Below, one piece after another: positions 36,497 through 45,947 of a DNA stretch of 64,000 bases. This DNA is from Shewanella halifaxensis HAW-EB4 (GTDB lineage: Bacteria; Pseudomonadota; Gammaproteobacteria; Enterobacterales; Shewanellaceae). Positions within the stretch are counted from its first letter, which is position 1; the number at the start of each line of letters is the position of its first letter. The DNA lies in contig NC_010334.1 of the NCBI RefSeq assembly GCF_000019185.1, positions 2,914,001-2,978,000 on the forward strand, given 5' to 3'. The notes under the pieces were generated by a model. The model did not search any database. It was not told where the DNA came from and saw nothing but the letters and a program-made list of their open reading frames with translations. The position numbers and the translations under genes are program-made.

Positions 36497-37648
36497 TTAC
36501 TCATTGGCGCCATCATGACCAGGAGCCGTCACCAGCTTATCTTCGGCCTTGTTAAGCGCTTGGGAGCCTGTCGTTGCCTCCTCTTCGGTTTTTAGCCAAG
36601 TTATAAACAGCTCATACCAAATAGCCAAAATAACCGCCCCTAAGAACAAGCCAATGATACCAGCTGTGATCATGCCACCAATCGCACCAATTAGAATAAC
36701 CGGCATAGGCACATCTACCCCACGCCCCATCAGCATAGGCTTTAAGAAACTATCTGAAATACCGGCGATCAGCACCCACACTGTAAATATGGTTGCTGGC
36801 GTCGAGTCATGAGTTGAGAACACATAGAAAATAAGCGGTAATACCACTAATAATGGCGGCAATTGAGCAATGCCCAAAATGAACACGATAAAGGTAAATA
36901 TACCTGCTGCAGGAATGCTAAAGGTAAACAATGCCGAGCCAATCAAGATACTTTGAATAAACGCAACACCAACCACACCAAGCAATACACTGCGAATCGT
37001 GGCGGCAGTTAAACTCGTCCACTCTTCTCCGTGCTTACCAGCGACTCTGACCGCAACAGTACTCACTGCCGCCGCAGATTTCTCTGCATGCGCCATAAAA
37101 CCACCAGCAATGGCCAGCGAAATAATAAACATCACTAAAGAACCTAAGCTGCTACCTAGCATACCTGCAGCGGCTGTTACTCCGGTTTTAATTTGCGGTA
37201 AAAAGTGCAGCACGGCTTTTTCTAAATTAGTCGCAAATAACGCCCAGATGTCATAAAGTTTATCGCCAATAAGCGGGATATCTGCGACTTTTTGAGTCGG
37301 GCCAGGAATGTCTACATCACCTGATTGCAACACTTCAATCATATGTGTGACCCCATCAAAAATTGAACTTGAAACAATCCAGAATGGCGCAATAAGCAAT
37401 ATAATCCCCGCTAACGCAAGAATTGACGCTGCGAGCCCGCGGCGTCCTTTTAATGCCCTTTCAAGTTTCTGAGTAATAGGCATCAGCGCTACCGCTATAA
37501 TCGCCCCCCAAAGTACTGGGATAACAAATGGCTTGATAATATCGAAGGTCCAAACAATCAGAATAAACAGCAAGCCGATCCTTATTGCCGATTCCATCAT
37601 ATTGCTGATGAACAACTTATTTTGATTATGTTGCATAGGATTTTCCAT
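36497..37648 (-). CDS. AI-2E/PerM-family transporter
   Basis: A 383-residue inner-membrane protein from the ATG at 37648 with AGGAAGG upstream. The N-terminal pair of membrane segments includes FVIPVLWGAIIAVALMPI and the C-terminal half has GGMITAGIIGLFLGAVILAIWYELF, both typical of the AI-2E/PerM family. Members include TqsA (autoinducer-2 export) and ion antiporters, so the substrate is open. It directly follows the channel gene (no gap), suggesting one transcript. Confidence 0.85.
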   Translation of the reverse strand: MENPMQHNQNKLFISNMMESAIRIGLLFILIVWTFDIIKPFVIPVLWGAIIAVALMPITQKLERALKGRRGLAASILALAGIILLIAPFWIVSSSIFDGVTHMIEVLQSGDVDIPGPTQKVADIPLIGDKLYDIWALFATNLEKAVLHFLPQIKTGVTAAAGMLGSSLGSLVMFIISLAIAGGFMAHAEKSAAAVSTVAVRVAGKHGEEWTSLTAATIRSVLLGVVGVAFIQSILIGSALFTFSIPAAGIFTFIVFILGIAQLPPLLVVLPLIFYVFSTHDSTPATIFTVWVLIAGISDSFLKPMLMGRGVDVPMPVILIGAIGGMITAGIIGLFLGAVILAIWYELFITWLKTEEEATTGSQALNKAEDKLVTAPGHDGANE

Positions 37649-37649
37649 A

Positions 37650-38327
37650 TTAACCTTCCTGTTGGGTTGATTTCTGTGCCAATCCAGCACTCACCAAACT
37701 TGCCACGACAATCGCCATGTAAAACACGCCGGCAATGGCCTCCATATATACCGCAACCTGCGCAAAAGGCGTATTGGGGCTGATATCACCGTAGCCTAAT
37801 GTCGTCAGGGTAACAAAACTAAAATAAGCCATCTGTGAAAAATTTTGCCCCCAGGCGCTATGCTCTATCCCAGAAAATGCGTTAGGCGATAATGCTAAAA
37901 TCAGCAAGTAAACCAAAGCCCACATTAGGCCTAGCAGTAGAAAAAGTGCAATAGACCCAACCACTTGATTACCACTAACCGCCCCCGAAAACAGGACCTG
38001 CTTTGCTATAGAGCTAAAGGTGCCCCAGAAAAACGCAAACATTAACCCAAGCATAAAAAGGTCAAGGTGGGGGATAGTGACAAAACGTTTACTGATAGCT
38101 GTTAGCAGCCAAATAACGATTAGCACCTGCATAAAGCGCTTCCAACTCTTATCGACACCTAAGCTAATCACGCAAACTAAAAAAGTGATTGCAATAACGC
38201 CTTCGAGTAAGGATTCCAGCATGCCGCCCATTAGGGACTTAGCCAAAGATGCACTCAACAGCAGCACGACAAGTGCTCCTGTCATATAATAGAAGTTATT
38301 CTGCTTATTAATTCTTCGCTGGTTCAA
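37650..38327 (-). CDS. Potassium-channel-like membrane protein
   Basis: A 225-residue protein with five or more membrane segments. The C-terminal part is a pore module with the selectivity filter TTLGYGD (residues 175-181) between two hydrophobic helices. The N-terminal 110 residues are additional membrane helices, and no TrkA/RCK domain follows. It should form a tetrameric K+ channel, and the gating signal is not evident. Its stop abuts the PerM-like gene. Confidence 0.8.
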   Translation of the reverse strand: MNQRRINKQNNFYYMTGALVVLLLSASLAKSLMGGMLESLLEGVIAITFLVCVISLGVDKSWKRFMQVLIVIWLLTAISKRFVTIPHLDLFMLGLMFAFFWGTFSSIAKQVLFSGAVSGNQVVGSIALFLLLGLMWALVYLLILALSPNAFSGIEHSAWGQNFSQMAYFSFVTLTTLGYGDISPNTPFAQVAVYMEAIAGVFYMAIVVASLVSAGLAQKSTQQEG

Positions 38328-38553
38328 ACTTGCGCTTCCTTGTCAGTTATCGTCTATTGTGCTTAAAACGTTACATTCACTGGGCTAATTCTTCTAATAC
38401 AATAGCTTACTTTCCAATCGATTACCGAATATTTTTAACATTTAACCCAGTAATTAACTCAATTTCTCATTCGCTCGTCAACTTAAGCATCTCAGGATCT
38501 CAAGCAGTAAAGAATCCACCTTCTGAAGTCGGTGGCATAAGGCTGAAAATAAA

Positions 38554-38577
38554 AACCCGCGATAAAAATCGCGGGTT
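38554..38577. terminator. Bidirectional terminator downstream of the efflux operon
   Basis: AACCCGCGAT (38554-38563) with ATCGCGGGTT (38568-38577), loop AAAA, flanked by A-runs on the left and T-runs on the right. It ends the leftward ABC efflux operon 20 bases after its last stop. Confidence 0.85.
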
Positions 38578-38597
38578 ATTTTTACAGAATCGCCAAC

Positions 38598-39911
38598 TTA
38601 ATCTCGCTGTAGCGCAACAATGGGATCAAGCTTGGCAGCCTTGTTCGCGGGGTAGAGTCCAAAGCCTACACCGATGGTCATACACACCCCCAGTGCTAAT
38701 AAGATAGCAAACGGAGACCACGCCACAGGCCATCCCGCGGCAGAAGAGATAATTAGCGCCAACAATAATCCCACCCCGATGCCGATAATGCCGCCCGTGG
38801 CCGAGATAGCGATACTTTCGATTAAAAACTGGCGGGCAATGTCTTTACGTTTCGCTCCTAAGGCGCGTAACAGACCTATTTCCCCGGTGCGCTCTAAAAT
38901 GGTTGCTAGCATGATATTCATAATACCTATGCCACCCACGAGCAATGAGATCCCTGCAACACACGCCATCACGATATTAAAAATTTGTTGGGTTTTCTGG
39001 TGTTGTGCCAGTAGATCGGCCGGAACGACCACATCAAAATCTTTCTCTCCGCCATGGCGCCGATTTAATAGATGTTGCAAACTTTTGGCGGCGAGCGAAG
39101 GATCTATCCCATCGGCTAAAGCCAACTTAAACGCATCGAGTTCATTCTCTAAGCTCTTAAACTGCATCTTTTTAAGTGCTGTTGTTAACGGAATAAACAC
39201 TTGATTACGTTCACCACCGAGCTTTACCCCCTGGATACTAGACTTAGAGCCCTCTTTTTCTTGCAAGACGCCAACAACGGTAAACCACTGATGATTCACT
39301 TTAATCAAACTGTTTATCGCATTGCCTTGAGGAAATAAACTTCTGGCGGCTTCTGGCCCTAACACGGCGACCTGTTGGTAGTAGGCTTCATCTGTATCAT
39401 TGAGTGTACGCCCCTCACCTAACGGCAGTGAACTAAGCTCAAAATAACTTGGAGTGACACCGACAACTTGTGCATCACTGCGGCCTTTGAGACTAAACAG
39501 ACTGAACACTTTGACATATTTTTCAGCACTCCAGTTCTCCACAAATGGCAAGGTATCACGGGCGCTCTCTATGTCTCGCAGGCTCAGCCCTATGCTGTGC
39601 TCTCGCACCGACTTAAGGGCTTCCCCTTCTGCGCTGCGCGCATTAACCACCAAATTATTCACGCCCATTGACTCGATCATCTTTAATGCTTCACGCTCGG
39701 CACCTTCACCAACGCTAAGCATTGCGATAACAGCACCGACACCAAATATCATGCCGAGTAGAGTCAAGGAGGTCCGCAGTTTGTGATGACGCATTTCATC
39801 GAACGCTTGTTTAATGCCCTCCCAATAGACGGCGATAAGCACCGATGATTTTCTAGAGGCGTCATTTTTAAGCGGTTTAACCAGGTTCACCGATGCTCTG
39901 TTAACGGTCAT
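38598..39911 (-). CDS. MacB-type ABC transporter permease
   Basis: A 437-residue protein with the MacB/FtsX layout: one N-terminal membrane segment (around residue 50-70, LRTSLTLLGMIFGVGAVIAM), a large periplasmic MacB_PCD domain (about residues 72-310), then three membrane segments near the C-terminus (GGIGIMNIMLATILERTGEI in the first). It has no fused ATPase, so it must use the separate ATPase at 43468-44154. It overlaps the preceding adaptor by four bases (ATGA). Such mechanotransmission transporters export peptides, toxins, macrolides or lipoproteins through a TolC-like channel. Confidence 0.9.
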   Translation of the reverse strand: MTVNRASVNLVKPLKNDASRKSSVLIAVYWEGIKQAFDEMRHHKLRTSLTLLGMIFGVGAVIAMLSVGEGAEREALKMIESMGVNNLVVNARSAEGEALKSVREHSIGLSLRDIESARDTLPFVENWSAEKYVKVFSLFSLKGRSDAQVVGVTPSYFELSSLPLGEGRTLNDTDEAYYQQVAVLGPEAARSLFPQGNAINSLIKVNHQWFTVVGVLQEKEGSKSSIQGVKLGGERNQVFIPLTTALKKMQFKSLENELDAFKLALADGIDPSLAAKSLQHLLNRRHGGEKDFDVVVPADLLAQHQKTQQIFNIVMACVAGISLLVGGIGIMNIMLATILERTGEIGLLRALGAKRKDIARQFLIESIAISATGGIIGIGVGLLLALIISSAAGWPVAWSPFAILLALGVCMTIGVGFGLYPANKAAKLDPIVALQRD

Positions 39912-41185
39912 ACACGATTCCTTTTCGGTGGCGTAGTCAATGCAATGGTATCCCCTTGCTTCAACCCTTCGGTGATCACCGTTCTGTTGAGGCTACGATT
40001 CCCAAGTGTAACCCTTTGCTTAGCAAAGCCTGCCGATGTCTTTAGGTAAACCCAGTATTCGCCAGACTTTTGAAACAGAGCCTGATTCGGCACGGTAATA
40101 ACATCATTGAGATCTAAAGCATGAACCATGGCATTAACTTGTCGGCCAGGTTGCATGATTTCCGTTATGGTCTTATCCAAAGTCACCGTTATCTCAAAAT
40201 AGTTTACCGGACTGTCTTGCTCTTTGGCTTTTGCTAATGCATCGAGTTGAGTCAAGGTACCGTTTATTGCAAACTCCGGATAAGCATCAAGATATAAGGT
40301 CACAGGCTTACCTATCGCTAACCCTAAAGCTTCCGATTCGAGTACATGTAATTTGGCCTGCATCTTTGATGTGTCGGGTAATAGGCCGATAGCCATACCC
40401 GACCACATCATGTCGCCGGCAGCGGGTAACTTACCATTCCAGCCCGTTTGCGCGACAAATATCCCGTCATGAGGCGCGACGATCTCCATCTGCTTTAGGT
40501 TACTGGAGTAACGGTTCATCTTCGCCTTATGGCCCTTTTGCTTTAACTTAATTAACTCTTGCTCCGCTTGCGCTTGAGAGCCGTGCTGACTAAGGCCCCA
40601 GTCGTAAAAATCCATCTTGGCTTCGAGATAATCTTGGTTACGCATCTGGTCGATAATATCGATTTTGGTATAAATCCGTTCATCTTCGCTGAAAAATCGA
40701 TCGGCTAAGTCCTGCTCTTGAGCAGTAAGCCTAGTGTCGGTTGTCAAACTCTTATCAATGGTTTTATCTTTTTGAGTCTGGATTTGGCTATCGAGGCCTA
40801 GGCGATCATAATCGAGCGCTTCCATCTCTAACCGAAAGCTTTCTCGAGTGCCATCCATTCGTGCAACCACATCACCGGCTTTAACGATACTAAAATTGTT
40901 CATGATCCAAGCAAGAGACTGCGGGCCTCTCAGACCTGTAGGAACATTAACCGTGGTCGAGTTGCTTGCCTCTAACTCGCCAGATGCTGGAATATCAACT
41001 TTAAAGTCAGAACGACTCACTTCAACCGTTAACACCCCTTTGCTTGCCGAGTCACCACAAGCCGTTACAGACAGCATGATACCGACGAGCAAAACACTGA
41101 GTAATCGAGGCCGCTTAGCCGTCAAACTTGCGTTCATTTGTCGCTCATCAGGCACGTTTACGTTTTTATCCATTAGGTTAATCAT
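39908..41185 (-). CDS. HlyD/MacA-like periplasmic adaptor, third of three
   Basis: A 425-residue adaptor with a probable lipoprotein signal (lipobox VTAC at about residue 43 after a hydrophobic core). It has the biotinyl-lipoyl-like hairpin halves, a long coiled-coil stretch (about residues 120-230) and beta-barrel domains (the NGTLTQLDALAKA strand and PGRQVNAMVHALDL). It begins in an ATGA overlap with the second adaptor. It would link the MacB-type permease to an outer-membrane channel. Confidence 0.85.
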   Translation of the reverse strand: MINLMDKNVNVPDERQMNASLTAKRPRLLSVLLVGIMLSVTACGDSASKGVLTVEVSRSDFKVDIPASGELEASNSTTVNVPTGLRGPQSLAWIMNNFSIVKAGDVVARMDGTRESFRLEMEALDYDRLGLDSQIQTQKDKTIDKSLTTDTRLTAQEQDLADRFFSEDERIYTKIDIIDQMRNQDYLEAKMDFYDWGLSQHGSQAQAEQELIKLKQKGHKAKMNRYSSNLKQMEIVAPHDGIFVAQTGWNGKLPAAGDMMWSGMAIGLLPDTSKMQAKLHVLESEALGLAIGKPVTLYLDAYPEFAINGTLTQLDALAKAKEQDSPVNYFEITVTLDKTITEIMQPGRQVNAMVHALDLNDVITVPNQALFQKSGEYWVYLKTSAGFAKQRVTLGNRSLNRTVITEGLKQGDTIALTTPPKRNRV

Positions 41186-42348
41186 GGCAATAGCACCTCA
41201 TCTCCCGCTATTAACCCTGAGGTAATCGCTACTCGCTCTTTCCCCATAGCTCCAAGACCCACGTATTGTTTAGTGTCGCTAACTAATCCCGGCTTTAATA
41301 CATATGCCTTACCACGGTCATAATGCACTGCATCTAGAGACAATAGTAAATCGGGGGTGTTATTGGCGATATCTATGCTTATTTTGGCCGTCATTCCAGG
41401 GCGCATCATCTCAGTATCGGGGGCTTCGATACTGGCGACAGCGTCAAAAATGACCAAGGGAACATCTTGGTTTTTTACTCTAAATACAGCGCCCAATTCG
41501 ATAATTTCACCGTCAAAACTCTTATCGGGATTCGCATCGAGGCGGATCTTTAGCTTTTGACCGAGTTTGACTCGGCCCGCTTCGACTTCTGGGATGGTCA
41601 TATTAACTTGCATATGCTGCAAATCAGGAATACTTAATATCGAGTCACCGCCGAATATGTTTTGCCCTTCGGCCAGCTTATTACCTTGCTGATCATTGCC
41701 ATAGACCACCATGCCATCGCGCGGAGCAATTAAGGTCAAAGACTTAATCCCCTTTTCGAGTCCGGCAACCTCAGAGCCAAATTTTTGCTGATCACCGGCC
41801 AGCATCTTCATTCGCTGCTCGGCACTCTCAATTTCAAGCTGGATTTTCTGATTAATCAATTTGACCCGATCTTTGGCGATAATCGCATCTCTCAGATATT
41901 TTTGTTGATTGATAACCGAAACGGTTTCATCTGAAATGTCGACCTTCATTTGACTCTTTTCTTGGGTCATTTTAGCTTCAGCCAATTCAAGCTTTAACTC
42001 TTCTAACTTTTTGGCATTACGCAATTTAGACGTTTCGATATCTTGGATCGTGGTGGCCAAGTTTGCCGCTTTCACAGAAAGCCTTTGGGTTAATGTTGAA
42101 GTATCAAGCTGAGCCACTCTATCGCCCTTTTTGACCTCACTGCCTTCCGGTGCCAACATTTTCACTTGATACTGCCACACTCGCCGCAGTGCTGGCGGCT
42201 TTAGGCTCACCGTATTGGCCGACACGAGCTCACCTGTCACCTCGATTTGTTGCTCTAAAATTCCTGACTCAACTTGAGTCACTGCATTTTGACTACATCC
42301 TGTGAGCAGCGCGGCCAGCATAAATGTATTTATGGCTGTCATCTTCAT
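41182..42348 (-). CDS. HlyD/MacA-like periplasmic adaptor, second of three
   Basis: A 388-residue lipoprotein adaptor (lipobox LLTGC, mature Cys18). It has the lipoyl domain (WQYQVKMLAPEGSEVKKGD), a long coiled coil (about residues 85-195) and a C-terminal barrel with MRPGMTAKISID. It shares the WxYQxxxxxPEGS motif with the first adaptor, so the two are clearly related but different genes. It is coupled by ATGA overlaps on both sides. Confidence 0.85.
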   Translation of the reverse strand: MKMTAINTFMLAALLTGCSQNAVTQVESGILEQQIEVTGELVSANTVSLKPPALRRVWQYQVKMLAPEGSEVKKGDRVAQLDTSTLTQRLSVKAANLATTIQDIETSKLRNAKKLEELKLELAEAKMTQEKSQMKVDISDETVSVINQQKYLRDAIIAKDRVKLINQKIQLEIESAEQRMKMLAGDQQKFGSEVAGLEKGIKSLTLIAPRDGMVVYGNDQQGNKLAEGQNIFGGDSILSIPDLQHMQVNMTIPEVEAGRVKLGQKLKIRLDANPDKSFDGEIIELGAVFRVKNQDVPLVIFDAVASIEAPDTEMMRPGMTAKISIDIANNTPDLLLSLDAVHYDRGKAYVLKPGLVSDTKQYVGLGAMGKERVAITSGLIAGDEVLLP

Positions 42349-43478
42349 GATGGAGCGACTCCTGTTTCGACTAACACACTCATACCAGGAATAATTTCTA
42401 CCCTGTCATCTACAACAAATTTAATCGAAATTTTAAACCAGTTACTGTTGCCCCAAGCAGGTTGTTTACGAGCTTGGCGACTGATGTCATTGATGCTGCC
42501 ATTGAGGGTGGTTTTAGACTGAGAATCAAGCCTTAAGCGTACGGGTTCGCCAATGCTGATGCGATCCACATCGACTTCATTGACCCAAGCAATCACCTCT
42601 AAATCATCAAGTGCGGGAATATTGGCGACTTGTCTGCCTATTTGAGCGTTATCGCCCACCGAATATTTCTTGTCACTCCAAGGATCTCGAGAATAAAGCA
42701 TAGGACCTGCGATATCGGCACGAAGTTCGAGTTGCTCAAGCCCTGATAACGCTTGAGACAGCTCAAGTTCGGCGCGCTTTTTATCAATCGCTAACTGTGA
42801 CAACGACGCCGTTCGTTTATCTAATATCTCGGCTAATGCTTGGTGCTTCTTTGACAGTTCAGACTCAGCTTTGAGTTGATTAAATTGATTGTCGGCATAG
42901 TCTTTTGCGGCAATAAAATCGGCCGGAATTGCAGCATCGAGTTCGGCTTTCTCAAGCTCAAGTTTAGCTTGTTTAAGCTCAAATTTGGCTTGTAATAGCT
43001 GTGCATTAAGCTCTATCGATTGACTCTGCTCCTGCGCCGTCACTCGCAATAAGCTTCCCTCAAGCTGTTCAATACGATTATCGATTTCACTCTTATCGAA
43101 AATTACCACCACTTGCCCAGGCTTAGCTAAGCTCCCTTCTGGCAGCATCCATTGAATTTGATAGCGCCATGTATCGCCAGCTTTAGGCACTACAAAAGGT
43201 TGCGACACCACTGAGGCCACTTGTCCGGTGAGCAGCAGTGGCATCAAATCCGCTTTGTTTAACAAGGTCAAACTGGCAGTGGCAGAGGTATCATCAACGA
43301 CTTGGTTTGCTGCTATCGCTTGCGAGTTTGTCGAAGTACTAGCAAGCTGATCAGCGTTAGCCATTGATGAAACACTAATATTAACAAATATGGCAACTGA
43401 TAGGCTCAGAGATAACCGAGGAAAAAGACTCTTTAATTGAGTCATCGTGCGCTGACTAACCCAAGTTTTAAGCGGCAT
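42345..43478 (-). CDS. HlyD/MacA-like periplasmic adaptor, first of three
   Basis: Start chosen at the ATG at 43478, five bases after AGAGG; a GTG two codons earlier is possible. The 377-residue product has a signal or anchor segment (about residues 18-40), the lipoyl part with WRYQIQWMLPEGSLAKPGQ, a long coiled-coil hairpin (about 110-235) and a C-terminal barrel (IIPGMSVLVETG). It overlaps the ATPase gene by 11 bases and the second adaptor by four. Confidence 0.85.
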   Translation of the reverse strand: MPLKTWVSQRTMTQLKSLFPRLSLSLSVAIFVNISVSSMANADQLASTSTNSQAIAANQVVDDTSATASLTLLNKADLMPLLLTGQVASVVSQPFVVPKAGDTWRYQIQWMLPEGSLAKPGQVVVIFDKSEIDNRIEQLEGSLLRVTAQEQSQSIELNAQLLQAKFELKQAKLELEKAELDAAIPADFIAAKDYADNQFNQLKAESELSKKHQALAEILDKRTASLSQLAIDKKRAELELSQALSGLEQLELRADIAGPMLYSRDPWSDKKYSVGDNAQIGRQVANIPALDDLEVIAWVNEVDVDRISIGEPVRLRLDSQSKTTLNGSINDISRQARKQPAWGNSNWFKISIKFVVDDRVEIIPGMSVLVETGVAPS

Positions 43479-44154
43479 TTTCACCTCTCTCTTCGATCTC
43501 TACAATATCGCCATCTCGCATTCGAATAATCCGCTGAGCATAAGCGGCCACTTCTTCTTCGTGGGTCACCAAGATAATGGTCTGCCCGGCCTGATGCAGT
43601 TCAGTAAATAATGCCATGATCTCAACTGACGTTTTACTATCGAGTGCCCCCGTTGGCTCATCGGCCAACAAAATAGCGGGGCGATTGACTAACGAGCGCG
43701 CAATCGCAACTCGCTGCCTTTGGCCACCCGACAACTGGTTAGGCCTATGGTCATACCGAGTACCGAGACCAACTCGCTCTAGAAGTTGGTGTGCATAGTC
43801 AGTGTCTTGCACCGCATCGGCTGAAAACCTTAAGGGCAATAACACATTTTGTAGCGCAGACAAACGCGGCAACAAATGAAAGCTTTGAAACACAAAGCCA
43901 ATCTCTTTATTGCGTACCGCCGACAAAGCGTCATCATCTAACTCAGCCACTTCTTGGTCGTTCAAACTGTAATTACCCGACGTTGGCTTATCGAGACAGC
44001 CAATAATATTCATTAACGTCGACTTACCAGAGCCCGATGGTCCCATAATGGCAACAAACTCATTTCTTGCGATTGAGAAGCTCACCCCATTGAGCGCTTT
44101 TACCAAGCTTTCGCCCATGGGATATTCTTTAGTTAATTGATGAACTTTAATCAT
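43468..44154 (-). CDS. MacB/LolD-type ABC transporter ATPase
   Basis: A 228-residue ATPase of the MacB/LolD/FtsE group. Walker A is GPSGSGKST (38-46), followed by the family mark MNIIGCLDKPTSG, the signature LSGGQRQRVAIAR and Walker B ILLADEPTGALDS. It has no membrane part and powers the permease at 38598-39911. It is the first gene of the five-gene operon. Confidence 0.9.
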   Translation of the reverse strand: MIKVHQLTKEYPMGESLVKALNGVSFSIARNEFVAIMGPSGSGKSTLMNIIGCLDKPTSGNYSLNDQEVAELDDDALSAVRNKEIGFVFQSFHLLPRLSALQNVLLPLRFSADAVQDTDYAHQLLERVGLGTRYDHRPNQLSGGQRQRVAIARSLVNRPAILLADEPTGALDSKTSVEIMALFTELHQAGQTIILVTHEEEVAAYAQRIIRMRDGDIVEIEERGENAA

Positions 44155-44276
44155 AACGTGCTCATATAGCAGGATTAGCGATAATTATATCAATGCGTCT
44201 ATCATACAGATAAGTCGATATAGGCCGATTAGATGATCTGCAAAAATTTGTAAATAATCGTAATATAAATGTATTA

Positions 44277-44307
44277 ATACCAATTACACTCAACATGTGA
44301 TTGGTAT
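44277..44307. repeat. ATACCAAT...ATTGGTAT hairpin
   Basis: ATACCAATTACA (44277-44288) faces TGTGATTGGTAT (44296-44307), pairing along the whole length with one G-T. Its ends match the terminal repeats of the element at 49159-49472 and the hairpin at 57029-57059, which suggests a dispersed repeat family. Confidence 0.7.
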
Positions 44308-44370
44308 CATTATCCGACAACCGTTTTCACAAATTGTTCGATGAAGAGAAATAAAAGAAGGGGTGACGCG

Positions 44371-44415
44371 CTAGTGCATTAAAATCTAGTGCATTAAAAT
44401 CTAGTGCATTAAAAT
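44371..44415. repeat. 15-bp tandem repeat CTAGTGCATTAAAAT, three copies
   Basis: Three perfect units (44371-44385, 44386-44400, 44401-44415), followed by the partial unit CTAGTG. The array is non-coding. Confidence 0.9.
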
Positions 44416-44643
44416 CTAGTGACTGTTGATTAACCAGCATTTTGCCTCCTTGCTTCCTTTGTTTCAGCCACTCCAACTCATTTGGAATATTTTATACAAA
44501 CTACGTGCATTCATAACAAAACACAAGAGAGAGCAAACCAAACACTGACATAAGCGCCCCGAAGAGATTTCAATAATAATGATTAAATTCTATGCATTGG
44601 GCAAGTCAGTGTTGGTTGTGAGAAACACCCAGAAGCGATTAGA

Positions 44644-45033
44644 TTAACTTAGTATAGCGCCGGCGAAGGTTAATAACGCGATAGGTACAAAAAACACCCA
44701 TTGAAATAGAGACTTAAATGGCGCTTCGAGACTGCTCATAAAACCGATATAAAGCTGCCATATGGCAAACAAACCAAAGTTTAGCGCGATAAAAATCAAC
44801 ATCCCAAAGCTTTGCATCTGTGATATCGCTTCAAACGAACAAGCCAGTAAAACCAAACTTGAGAGCACCAGAAACACCGAAACATAGTGGAACACACAGT
44901 GCATAATCGCTTTGGCTACAGGATCGAAGTCGGCTGCTTGCATTGGCCATAAAAAGTGTTTCCGACCATAGGTAAAATGGCCGACACAGGTAAAGGCTGC
45001 AATAATTCCAGCTAACAGCAGATAAACATTCAT
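44644..45033 (-). CDS. Small four-segment membrane protein, unknown
   Basis: Start chosen at the ATG at 45033 (MNVYLLLAGIIAA) with GGGAG upstream. The 129-residue product has four hydrophobic segments and conserved-looking polar residues within or near them (GHFTYGRKHFLWP, MHCVFHYVSVF). No named family is recognised with confidence. Confidence 0.65.
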   Translation of the reverse strand: MNVYLLLAGIIAAFTCVGHFTYGRKHFLWPMQAADFDPVAKAIMHCVFHYVSVFLVLSSLVLLACSFEAISQMQSFGMLIFIALNFGLFAIWQLYIGFMSSLEAPFKSLFQWVFFVPIALLTFAGAILS

Positions 45034-45212
45034 GAGTACTCCCACTTAATCACCAACAAAACCGTCACTAAAGACGGTTGTCGGTATGACTTCCGATTTT
45101 AGAAGCCATTAATAGGACAGTAGACAGGACGTTAGCAGACATTCTTACAAAAAACGTCCGGTTAAACGAAAAAATGCAAGACTAGCCAAAACGAAGCACT
45201 GCTCCTAGTGCA

Positions 45213-45617
45213 TTACATGGTGACCATAGTCCAATAATCGAGGCGCTTCTCAGGCTGGGCAAGAATGCTCTGACAGGTCTCTTTATATTTACCCATCAAT
45301 GGACCTAAGCTTTTAGCATTTGGCATGGTGGCTCTATGCTTCTCAGCCGCTGCGGTTATCGCCGCTGAAACCTTATCTTCAGTTTGATATTGCTTTGCAA
45401 GTTGCTCGGCTTGCTCACCTGACAGCTTTAAGCGTTCAACGACAGCTTCCATCTGAGGTGCATTCATCGCTGAAATCGTATCAGAAGCGATATGATAATA
45501 AGCCGCACAATCGGCGAGTTCACTCACAAAGGCTTCTTCAGCCTCCCCCGCGAAACTATTAAAAGAGAGTGCACAAGCACCGAGTGCCAATAGGGCTAAA
45601 TTCGTCTTTGCAAACAT
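45213..45617 (-). CDS. Small exported protein, unknown
   Basis: A 134-residue protein with a clean signal peptide (about 23 residues, NSFA). The mature part is helical with two cysteines (ADCAAYYHIASD and KETCQSIL) that could bond. The N-terminal Cys-Ala-Ala-Tyr-Tyr pattern recurs in small Shewanella and Vibrio periplasmic proteins of unknown role. An AGG-like site precedes the ATG. Confidence 0.65.
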   Translation of the reverse strand: MFAKTNLALLALGACALSFNSFAGEAEEAFVSELADCAAYYHIASDTISAMNAPQMEAVVERLKLSGEQAEQLAKQYQTEDKVSAAITAAAEKHRATMPNAKSLGPLMGKYKETCQSILAQPEKRLDYWTMVTM

Positions 45618-45947
45618 TAAAGGTTATCCTTTTCTTTTTAGTGACTAATATTTGGCGCTAAAACCTAGTTTAACGACTTATTTCTACTTTAGCTTTTAAT
45701 GAATATCAAGTGTATAGCTTGTCATTATTTTATAAAGATATACCGCAGCTAAGCACGACGACTCTAATAATGAGTTTCTAACGTAAATTTGCCGATTTTG
45801 ATGAAAAACAGAGATTGAGCGAGATGATAAATTGGAGGTATTCGGTTAAACGCCCCACTATCACACCTAGATGTTTTAGCGAGGCGAGGACAATCACAAC
45901 CGGACTTCCTATCTAGATTCTTTAGTAAAAATTTGCAGGAAAACTCA
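45618..45947. other. Non-coding stretch, possible gene remnant
   Basis: No intact gene. On the minus strand, about 45880-45770, one phase reads SLKHLGVIVGRLTEYLQFII, which looks protein-like but has stops on both sides. It may be the tail of a degraded gene. Confidence 0.35.

Larger units (their letters stand above)
44155..44643. other. Non-coding stretch with a hairpin and a 15-bp tandem repeat
   Basis: No gene is visible. It holds the ATACCAAT hairpin (44277-44307), the tandem repeat (44371-44415) and presumably the promoter of the ABC efflux operon. Confidence 0.5.
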
